This document shows positions 25,089-34,800 of a stretch of 64,000 nt of DNA, one piece after another. This stretch comes from Sphagnum compactum (lineage: Eukaryota > Bryophyta > Sphagnopsida > Sphagnales): assembly GCA_965153455.1 (NCBI GenBank), contig OZ234501.1, positions 7,068,001 through 7,132,000 of the forward strand, read 5' to 3'. The notes beneath the pieces were generated by a model, which did no database searches, was not told where the DNA came from, and saw nothing but the letters and a program-made list of their open reading frames with translations. Made by a program: the position numbers and the translations under genes. The number at the start of each line of letters is the position of its first letter. The first letter of the stretch is position 1.

Positions 25089-25134
25089 CTGAAGATTTAG
25101 AAAAACTCGGGAGATGAGAATGCTAATTAATGGG

Positions 25135-25888
25135 ATGTGAAATTCAACTCTTGATCAAAGAGAAGGGGAGCTTAAATTTAACGGATGAGGAAAATAGGCA
25201 CCAAACGTGACACTACATTCTAAAGGTGATGTGAAATTCTACTCTTGATCAAAGAGAAGGGGAGCTTAAATTTAACGAATGTGAAAAATAGGCACCAAAC
25301 ATAACACTACATTCTAAAGGTGATGTGAAATTCAACTCTTGATCAAAGAGAAGGGGAGCTTAAATTTAACGGATGAGGAAAATAGGCATCAAACATGACA
25401 CTACATTCTAAAGGTGATGTGAAATTCAACTCGTGATCAAAGAGAAGGGGAGCATAAATTTAACGAATGTGAAAAATAGGCACCAAACATGACACTACAT
25501 TCTAAAGGTGATGTGAAATTCAACTCTTGATCAAAGAGAAGGGGAGCTTAAATTTAACGAATGTGAAAAATAGGCACCAAACATGACACTACATTCTAAA
25601 GGTGATGTGAAATTCAACTCTTGATCAAAGAGAAGGGGAGCTTAAATTTAACGAATGTGAAAAATAGGCACCAAACATGACACTACATTCTAAAGGTGAT
25701 GTGAAATTCAACTCTTGATCAAAGAGAAGGGGAGCTTAAATTTAACAGATGAGGAAAATAAGCACCAAACATGACACTACATTCTAAAGGTGATGTGAAA
25801 TTCAAGTCGTGATCAAAGAGAATAGTAGCTTAAATTTAACGAATGTGAAAAAATAGGCACCAAACGTGACACACTAGGGTCTAAAGGT
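25135..25888. repeat. satellite-like array, eight copies of an exact 94-bp unit
   Basis: ATGTGAAATTCAACTCTTGA recurs at 25135, 25229, 25323, 25417, 25511, 25605, 25699 and 25793, always 94 bp apart. Units differ by only a few substitutions, such as GGATGAGG versus GAATGTG. The strict period and high identity indicate recent amplification or homogenisation. No unit has coding potential that I can support. Confidence 0.95.
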
Positions 25889-27570
25889 GGAAAACGGTAT
25901 AAAGAAAGTCATGGGGAGTGATGGGTGGTGGCTTCTTGTATTGAGAAAAAGAGAGGGATTTATTCAATGGAGAAAGTGCCTTGAGAAGTAAGTCATTTGG
26001 TACACCCATATGCACAAAAACTACCAACCAAAAGAAAGGCAAACCGTACTACAAGGTAGAGAGAGAGAGACATTGAACTCGGTGGTGGTTGTTAGTTGTT
26101 ATGCCATGCAAGACAAGCAAACACTTTTGACTTTATTAGCTTTCGTGAAGTTGTAAACACTTTGGACTTCAAAAAAAGCTCTACAAAGTAAGTAAGTAAG
26201 TAACGGAAGAAGGTCAATGATTTCATTTCATATCTCACATTCATCTTGTTTCATACATCTATCTACTCCGTTTTGTTATGGAACTCAGATTATTTTCATC
26301 CTCCTATTATTGCAATTTTTTTAATCTTATTGTAACGAATGCAAATTGTTATGTACGAAAGTAATTGAAATAATCTCAAGTGCAATTAGGTTTAAAACTA
26401 AGTAAATAAAAATGAACGCAAATATATGAATGGCACGGGCAACTAACTAACCTCTTTGCATTTTTTGCAATGTCAGAAATTATGGTATTATTATGATTTG
26501 TGGCACTTTGTTAGTGTTTAGGGTGATGTTAGTTGAGAATATATTATTTGTTAAAAATGTAATCCTCAAAATTAATTAATTGAATTCATTAATTAATTAA
26601 TTATGAAAATCAGAATATTCTTGAAATTTTAAATATTTTCCTTCTCAAATGTTTTGGCATGTGGGGAAAAAGAAAACCAAAAATTGAAATTTTTTCAACA
26701 TTTCTGAAAAAAATTATAATTAGTGTCAAAGCTGCTGCTGTGTTGCCAAGGGTAGTAGGGTAATTATATTATTTGTAGAAAAAAGGTTGAAATTTTCGAA
26801 ATTGTTTTTTTTAAAAAAAAATTTCATAGAAAAAAAAATGTTACAAAGAAGGAAAGTTAAGAAATCATTTGAAATATTCTTTTTTTTTGGGACATGAAAC
26901 CAAATTAAATTAATTATTTCAACAAATATGTGTTTTTATTTAAGCTGCCTCTGTACTCTTAGATTTCTTTTCTTAATAGGTAAAAGAAATCTGGAGATTC
27001 TCAAAAGTAAAACAAATCGCCAGATTTCTTTTACCTATTTTAGTTTTCAGTTCATAGCCACACTATGTTGATTAAAGAGATTTGTACATTATAATTGGTT
27101 TATCTATAGCCAGATTTGGCGAAACTTTCATAAGGATGATTTCTCCAATTTTATTTTTCTAGCTCTTCATATGGATGATTGCCACTTAATTAAGTTACAT
27201 AATAAAATTCCTGAATTGTTTTTTTGATAATGTTGCTCAAGTGGGGACCATCCATATGAGTATTTAGCCAGATTTGGCGATATTAAAAATATGAAAGTAG
27301 AAAATTCTTATGCAAACCCTCTTGAGTTGCAAGGCAGTTTGTGTGTGTTTTTGGCGAATTTTGGTGATTTTTTGAAAATTTTGGCGAAAGTTTGTCCGAA
27401 AAGAAGGAAATTGGCAACATAATATTCTTCTTAGAAAAAATTCCCACCAAATAGCGAAAATCCGCCACCCAAAAAAAGGCAGAACAAGAGATGCAAATAT
27501 AATCTCTGGTTCTTATTATTAATCCTGTGATTAATAATAATCTAGTCATTAAGCTAGTCATTAAGATAGT
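25889..27570. other. no gene seen; AT-rich
   Basis: Apart from the small inverted repeat at 26975-27038, I see only A/T runs and short motifs. AGCCAGATTTGGCGA appears twice (about 27110 and 27268). No coding frame is convincing. Confidence 0.45.
26975..27038. repeat. short inverted repeat with ~24-bp arms
   Basis: AATAGGTAAAAGAAATCTGG (from 26975) pairs with CCAGATTTCTTTTACCTATT (up to about 27039), separated by a ~16-nt loop. It would form a compact hairpin if transcribed. Confidence 0.75.
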
Positions 27571-27842
27571 GATTTTTCGATTAAGCTAATAAGTTTTCAA
27601 TAAAGCTATTGATTTTTTGATTAAGCTAATAAGATTTTAATAAAGCTATTGATGTTTTTGATTAAGCTAATAAGCTTTTAATAAAGCTATTGATGTTTTT
27701 GATTAAGCTAATAAGCTTTAAATAAAGCTATTGATGTTTTTGATTAAGCTAATAAGTTTTTAATTAAGCTATTGATGTTTTGGATTAAGCTAATAAGTTT
27801 TTAATTAAGCTATTGATTTTTTCTGATTAAGCTAATAATGGT
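27571..27842. repeat. minisatellite of seven 40-42-bp units upstream of the BBX gene
   Basis: GATTAAGCTAATAA recurs at 27579, 27619, 27660, 27701, 27742, 27783 and 27825. The second half of the unit is a near copy of the first half (TAATAAAGCTATTGATG). The array ends about 620 bp before the BBX start codon, so it lies in or next to the promoter region. Confidence 0.9.
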
Positions 27843-28359
27843 CGATTAAGAGTAATTAAGTACCTACCAGTTTTCTTCTTTTGACATCAGCCCAAAAAGT
27901 GTGTGTGTTTGGTGCCCCCCGATTTGATACCCAGTTTCCTAAGAGTGTGTTTTCTCATACCCAGTTTCTTGACCCTTCTTCCGAGCTTCCAGCTCTCCAT
28001 CTCCTCCTCCTTCGCCTCTTCCTCTTCGTCTTCTTCCTCTTCTTCTTGAATAATCTCAATCCGCTTCAATCTTTGTTCCCTGCATTTTGCCCCCTGCAGT
28101 TTTCTTCTCTTTTGTCCCGTCAATTTGAGCTTTGGAGGATCTGATTTAGATAAGAGAGGCAATTGATTTGCTGCTGACAGGACGCTGTGTTAGAGCGATC
28201 TGGTTTTTGCTCCTGTTTTTGTGTTGTTGTTGTTTGTTTGTTTGATTGTTTTTTTGAATTTTCCGACTCGGTTTTTCATGTGCAAGAAAGCTTGCGAGTT
28301 GTTGCTTGAGGAGAGAAAGGTAAAGAAGAAGAGGCGGGCGAGAAGAGTTGGGGGATTTG

Positions 28360-28362
<3 letters not shown>

Positions 28363-28431
<69 letters not shown>

Positions 28432-28446
28432 TGTGTGTGTGTGTGT
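28363..28446. repeat. GA(33)/GT(9) microsatellite in the BBX 5' leader
   Basis: An uninterrupted GA tract (28363-28428) runs into a GT tract (28429-28446) that ends 23 bp before the ATG at 28470. GA-rich 5' leaders are known targets of plant GAGA-binding BPC proteins. That role here is inference. Length variation between individuals is likely. Confidence 0.9.
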
Positions 28447-28469
28447 TTTCTCTGTAAACAAAACAAGCC

Positions 28470-30876
28470 ATGAGGATACAGTGTGATTCCTGTGCGAAAA
28501 GCGTGGCTTCAGTGATTTGTTGTGCAGATGAAGCTGCTTTGTGTGCTGATTGTGATTCCAGAATTCACACTGCAAACAAGCTGGTGAGCAAGCACCAGCG
28601 TGTTCCGTTTCTTCCTGACCCGGACTCACCACCTCGCTGCGACATTTGCCAGGTCTGTCTGTTTTCTTCTGTTATGAACCTTGCTTGCACTCTTCTCTCT
28701 CTCTCTCTTTTCTCCTCTTCTTTTGTAAGTCTTTGCTCAATCAATCAATCAATCCTCTGCAACTAACACCTCCGCTTGAACGGAAGAGGACAAGATTTGC
28801 AGACTCCTCCTTCTGTCGTCCTGCTGAAGAAGAAGAAAGAAAGAAAGAATAATGTCATCAGATCAGTATTTTTCTTCTTCTTCAGGACGAAGAAAGGAGC
28901 TCGCTCTGAAACCGTTTACAGAGTCTTTCGGTGTCCCGCTGAAGAAGAAGAAGAAGAAGAAGAAGAAGAAAGAAAGAATACTCTCATCAGATCAGTATTC
29001 TTCTTCTTCTTCTTCAGGACGAGGAAGGAAGGAAGGAGCTCGCTTTGGAATCTGATGCAGACAGACGCTGTGCTGCCTTCCCGCCGTTTTTGTGTTTTCT
29101 TTCTGTTTTGTTTTTGTCTTTCGGTGTTTCGCGATTGTTGTTCTTGGTGTTCTTTCTTGTTGCAATTTCGTCTACGACTTTCTTCCCGTCCATGGTTCCT
29201 TGCTTGCTGTGTCGTCATTCCATTGTTACGAACTCTTTTGCTACAAAGACGCTGCTGCAAATCCATTATATGGGAGAGAGTCTTGCGGCTAATCGGAACC
29301 TCCTCCACGCGTAGTTCAGAAATCCGACTCTCTCATAAAATGGATTTGCAGCGTCTTTGTAAAGGTGCTGCGAAGAAGCATCCTAACACTCTTGACTAAG
29401 CCTAGATCGAAGCTTCTGTCAAGGAAGAGAGAGAGAGAGAGAAGGAGAGGGGGGTTCTTCTGACTGCCAACTGATTTCTGTTTTTGGTTCTGGATTTCTT
29501 TGCAGGAGAAACTGGCATTCTTCTTCTGTCTAGAGGACAGAGCTCTCTTATGCTGCAACTGTGATCTTTCCATCCATAATGCAAACGCCCTTACCGGCAA
29601 ACATAGACGGTTTCTGATCCCAGGCACTCGTGTGTCTCTTGGTGCCATTCCTGCAATGGAGGACAAATGCACTACTACAGAGCAGCCTTTGACTCCGGAA
29701 GAAGAAGAAGAAGAAGAAGCAGAAGCAGCTTCCTATACATATGCAGCAGCAAAACCCAGTCTTTCTTTCTCTGAAACCATTTCTCCAAGCTTGAAATCTG
29801 GTGAAAGACTGCTGCTGCTGCCCTCTTCTTGTTCTTCGCACAAACCTAACAACAATGAGGGAAAACCAACAACAACAATAACAACAGCTATGATGAAACC
29901 AGAGGCTGCAACTCTTTCCAGGCTGTCTTCTTCTTCTTTTCTTCCACCTGCTAGCAACAATCTGATTACACCTCGAAGGTTTCTTCAGACCAGTGGAGGC
30001 TCTGCAGCATCCTGCTGCATCACCACCAACACCACCCATATGTCCTCTATGCCATCGTCTTTCCACATGGAACAACAACAACAGCAGAGCTCTGGTTTGA
30101 TGCGCTGCAAGGGTAGCAGCATCACCGAGTTTCTTACTGATGCCATACCTGGTTGGCAAGTGGAGGAGCTGCTCCTCAACTTGCCAGAGCTCACCACCAC
30201 CGGAGGAGGTTACACCATCTGCGATGGTGGTGGTTCTACTAATAAGGTAATGAAATCTTTCCCAGTGTAGCTTCTTCACTTCCTTCAGCATCTTGGTGGG
30301 TTAAAATGTTCATCTCTGCAATGGATTTTTGTGTATGACCCTTCTGAGCAATTTACTCTATGTAATTTTACTACTCCAGATTTGATGCAACTTCTTCTTC
30401 TTGGTCATATTGTGGATGTGATAAGATCAGTCTGTAATAGGAAAATAGACATGGGGTTTGGAGTTTGGGAGGTTTTGGAGTTTTTTGCAGCTGCAGTTTT
30501 GCTTGAGATAATAATAATGCTGAGATTTGTGAAATTGCTGGTGTGTCCTGTTTTTTGATTGCAGGCAGAGGCATTTAGTCTTGAAGAGTTGGACTGGATG
30601 ATGCCACATTGTACTTTACAAGGGAACCAACAAGTGTTTGTGGATGCAGTGGGTGAGGTCCCACAGTTGCCACCTCTTCCACAGACGCCTGTACTGCAAG
30701 AGCCAGTCATGATGCCCTGGCTTGGCAGGGTGGTCAATGGTGGGAGTCTGAAAGTGAAAGGGAATCAAGAAGCAATGCTACCTGTCGAAACATTTCTCGA
30801 TGCATTTGTTGTCCCTGACCTTGGCACCCAACAACAACAATCATCACAATTCCTGAAACGAAGATGGAACTTTTAG
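28470..30876 (+). CDS. double B-box zinc-finger transcription regulator (BBX20-25/STO-like)
   Basis: Three exons: 28470-28652, 29506-30246 and 30565-30876, with GT-AG introns in phase 0, giving 411 residues. B-box 1 has C5, C8, C17, D20, C25, C28, H33 and H42. B-box 2 (C57, C60, C69, D72, C77, C80, H85, H94) spans intron 1, as in plant BBX genes. No CCT domain is seen. A conserved ITEFLTDAIPGWQVEELL motif sits in the second exon, like the M6 motif of STO/BBX24 relatives. VPDLG at residues 391-395 fits the COP1-binding VP pattern. Relatives act in the nucleus in light signalling with HY5 and COP1; that role is inferred from the family. The protein is longer than most relatives (about 230-330 aa) because of Ser-, Thr-, Gln- and Glu-rich stretches. 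Confidence 0.92.
28818..29046. repeat. tandem duplication of ~115 bp inside BBX intron 1
   Basis: Two copies start at 28818 (GTCCTGCTGAAGAAGAAG) and 28933 (GTCCCGCTGAAGAAGAAG). Both run through CATCAGATCAGTATT and TTCTTCTTCAGGACGA to AAGGAGCTCGCT. Within each copy, CTGAAGAAGAAG and CTTCTTCTTCAG can pair, so each copy is a small hairpin. AAG and TTC runs differ in number between copies. Confidence 0.85.
29243..29360. repeat. inverted repeat (~37-bp stem) inside BBX intron 1
   Basis: Arm 29243-29283 begins ACAAAGACGCTGCTGCAAAT and contains CCATTATATGGGAGAGAGTC. Arm 29326-29360 reads GACTCTCTCATAAAATGGAT then TTGCAGCGTCTTTGT. They pair over about 35 bases with two small bulges and one mismatch. 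The loop is about 42 nt. It lies in a transcribed intron on the sense strand, so a hairpin RNA would form in the BBX pre-mRNA. Confidence 0.8.
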
Positions 30877-31890
30877 GGTATGTCTGAAGTAGTAGTAGAT
30901 GTGGTAGATGTCACCAAAGAGGCTGTGATTTGTGACACACCGTCTTGCCTGTAGATACCTTAGTGTTTTCTGGAAGCAAAGAAGCTGGCAATGCTGAGGA
31001 GTACTCCTAGAAACACACAGCAAATGTATGTACACATGCCACAGGTACTGAGCAGGAACCCATTTTTTTGGTTTGAAGGGCAACTGGAGAGGTGCTACAA
31101 ATGGAGAGATCTGAGTGATGCATCACCATCTCTGCCTGACTTAGTTCTGTGGGGTTGTTTATACTTTGGAGAGTTTTTCTTTAGTGGAAGTCTCAGATAC
31201 TCCCATGCTCTTGCTTTGGGAGGGACTCTGCTTTGTTTTCAAGAACCAAGGTGTCAAGGTACAATGCGCATGTACTTTCTTCCATTGTTACAATCAAGGG
31301 TTTTGTGAAAGTCTTGAGGAGTTTACAGCGCATGGTTTACAGAATTACTCAAACAAGTCTATTTAGCTGCTGAAGTATGATGGGAGCTTGTTTCCAAACC
31401 TTCAGTTGGAGACACTTTTTTTGCCATGTAATTACACCCAGGCTTTTGGGTTAGTGGTGTGGAGTGTTTTTGGAAAACTATTCATTTTGCTGAAATTCCA
31501 TCTTGTCATTCCTGGGTTTGCAACTCATCAAATGATTAGTAAGAAGAGTTGTACATGGTGTGTGAAGTGTTGGAAATCGTATGTTCTTTGCAAAGTCACA
31601 ATTGGTGATAAGATGCTAGTTATATTTTTATTAGATGGTTGTGGTCTGCACCTTGAAGACTGGTGGTGGAGGCCAATGGAACTCCACCAGCAAATGTGTT
31701 GCCAATTGCTGAAAGTCTTTTCAATTTAAGAACCTCATGGTTTGTGTTATATGCTCAACTGATCAGCTTTTAAAGGTTCATCCTCGAGGCTTCTCCTGCT
31801 CTCTGGTTTCAGAAAGATAAGCAGAACCCCTGCCTGACATTTTCTATATTCACTATATTCAGTTTAATCTCTGTTGACTTTTTGTTAGTT
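30877..31890. other. intergenic/3' UTR space between converging BBX and CFAP52 genes
   Basis: No coding exon is convincing. The first part is probably the BBX 3' UTR and the last part that of CFAP52. No clear poly-A signal could be singled out. Confidence 0.5.
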
Positions 31891-34800
31891 TTACTGGGGG
31901 GATCCTGGCCGAACAACTTTAACATCTTTGGTGGCATCGGGAGGAGAATTGGAGATGGGTTTGCGGTAATCCCAGATCAGGATTGCTCCTTCCTCTCCAA
32001 CTGATACAATCTTCTGCTGGTTGGGGCTGATCTTGACCTGCACTTCATTCCACGCTAAGTCATTCTACCTCATAAAAGTCCCATCTCTTATGTTTTTCCA
32101 AGCACTTATGTTCAACTGCTGCTGCTGTATTTCGTGGAGTGTAGATTTCAGGACTAGTGTATACATAAAACAACATTTCAAAAGGAGATGAAGATTTAAG
32201 ATGCTGTTTGTTGTAGGCAATGAAAAGCAGAGAAAAGTCCCCTTCAAGATTTGTGGAAACTTTGGACAGACAAATTGTGGAGAGAGGGGGTGAAGAAAGG
32301 GAGGAGCAATCACCTTAGTGATGGGCCCACTGTGACCAAGACCCACAAAGTAGCAGTGGCCTTCATCATAGTTCCACAGCTTCACTTCCCTATCTACACC
32401 GCCGCTCACAAATCCTTCCCCATCTGGGGTGATATCTAGGCAGTTCATTTCTGATGACAGTGATCCATCTATCAGCCGAATTGCTTGGCAATCGTATGCA
32501 TCCCAAAAGGTGATCTGCAAAGCCCATTTGTAACCTGAAATAATTTTAGTGAAGATTGGAGGAGTCTTTAGCAAAATTGTTGGGTTTTTTTTTCAGCTCA
32601 CTTGATAACTCTATTGGCGTTTAAAGCTTTTGGTAGGTAAACTGAAAGTATTATTACCTTACGGTCAGTGCCAGTGGTGAGGATCTGGCTTTCATCAGGA
32701 TGATAGTTGACGGCCTGGAAGAAATTGGATGCTGTCATACTGTTGTTCCTCACAAACCTCTGTGCAATGTTGTTCAACAGGGTTGCAGTTAGTTCTACAA
32801 ACCTTTGCATTGAACAGTGTGAGGTGCACAGCAGGAGGAGGCCCCGCATGGAAGGCTAGAAAAATGATTGATTCACTGTGATGGAGTATAATTGGGGTGT
32901 TTTATTACTGACAGTGAGATCCCAAATCATACAGGAGCCATCAATGCTGCAGCTGACACACTCCGTGTCGTTTTTGCGCACCTGCTTGCCCCCACCCCCA
33001 TTAGAAAGCTCTTGATTTGTCTCTCCATGATTCCAAAGGCACATTACAGGTTTTGAAAGGCCATATGGGGTAAGAGAGAGAGAGAGACAGAGCTCTTACA
33101 GCTATGGCTGAGACAGCGGCAACATGGGCTTTCATTGAGGCTATCATGTTATGGCTTTGACTCCCTATTCGCCACACCCGAACCTGACAGTAAAAATTGC
33201 AGCAGACAAGATCATCATGAGAAAGCAAGTTTCCAGCTTCAGCAAAAACCTGCAGGTTTTGTCTCTGCCCATATTCAAGCTTTTAAGTTTCACTAGCCCC
33301 TTTCTCAAAGTGCAGAGATAATTTCTTTCCCTCATTTGCTACTACCCTGTTACAAATATTGACTATGCATCTCATGAAGAAATAGATGAATTCTGGGGTG
33401 GGGGGTTGTTTCATACATTTCCTTCAATGCCACCACTGATAACACGCGTGCTGTTCCATGTAGAAGCTATGGCAGTCACTCCCTGGTAAGCTTTCTATCA
33501 CACCAGAGCATTTCTTTGATTAGAGAACCCCATTCAAAACTATTATAGCAACTGAATTCATTTAGCAGTAAAAGTGGGACATTGTTGCATCTGGATTACA
33601 AGCACTGGGGAACGAATCCTTACAGTTTTGGAATTATGGAAATACAAAAGCTTAAGTAGTACAAGGGCATGAATTTTAGAGGGATGGGGAGAAAAGAGAC
33701 AGACAGAGAGAGAGAGACTGACTGTATCGACTGCGCCTTTGCGAGCACCTGCAGAGCAGTGAGCATTGATAATAGTGTACTCTAGCTTTCCTGTCTGAGG
33801 TCCATATGCACGGATGCGCCCATCACTCCATCCACTGATCAGCGACTTCCCATCAGGCATGAAGTGTATGCAAAAACATTCCTGATTGATTGAGTCCTTT
33901 GCCTCACATTGCAGGTTTGGAATCTATCCTTCAAGAACAGATAACCCCCAGCATCCTCCTGATCAGTAAGAAGCTACTGAGGCTTAGGTACATGCAAATC
34001 ATATGTTGTACATGTTGTCATTTTGAAAATAGAAAGGATGATAGATAGATAGATAGATAACCACCTGTATGCGGAGCAACTCTTTCATTTCCTTGAGATT
34101 CCAGAGCCTGATGTCATTTGTGGATGCGGTGGCAAACAGGTCACTATAGTTGTGGGGGAAGGCAATGTCATTGATCTTATTGAAATGGCATTTCTGCAGC
34201 AGCGTTGCTGCCATTTCATTTTTGAAGCCATCATACCTGTCACAAACCAAATGAGTTTCCAACTTCTTCAACAACAACTGCACTTGCTGTCCAGGCACAC
34301 AGAATAAACCACCATTGGTTACAAATTGTGGTTCAATCATCAGATGCATACAAGCAGTGTATGTTTTTTCCAATTTTATGATGTAGCCACACTGGCCTAG
34401 CTTTAGTACATAGCTTTAGCTTACACAAACTCTGGAGTGTAAAGGCGATCAATGTCATCAGGCATTTACTTGACAAAGTACATGTTGGCGAATGAAGTGC
34501 CAGCATAGAAGTCAAAGGAGCCATTTGCACCCTTTTCAGCAATGGCCAACGAGTTTACTCCCCCGATTAGCATCACGCTTTTGATTAGTTTCAGTGTGCC
34601 TAATCTGAGAAGATTCACTGTTCCATCGCCGCCTCCAACCAAGAGATCCTTGGATGGTGTAAACACCACACATAAGCAACCCCCACTTATAAGAGACTTG
34701 GGCCCCCCTGCCCGGAACAACATTGGTCCAATACTCACCTGCCTCATGTTTGTTTGTACAATAAGAATGAAGATCAGTGCACCCGAAAAACTGTGTGAAC

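Noticed and set aside
25135-25888. CRISPR-like array (regular repeats at 94 bp)
   Set aside because: The whole 94-bp unit is repeated, with no unique spacers, and the DNA is a plant nuclear genome.
28146-28632. Several frames with Ser-Leu or Arg-Glu runs around 28.4 kb
   Set aside because: They are translations of the GA/GT microsatellite. The real gene starts at 28470 on the plus strand.
29548-30291. Minus-strand 247-residue open frame
   Set aside because: Antisense of BBX exon 2. It is Cys/Trp-rich nonsense with no family match, while the plus strand carries B-box 2.
34424-34470. Later donor for CFAP52 exon 7 at 34424 (TTTGT|GTAAGC), which would add a segment reading DDIDRLYTPEFV
   Set aside because: It puts a TAA in frame just after YFVK. 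The donor at 34469 joins exon 8 in phase and matches the family. The later donor may be used rarely and would give a truncated product.
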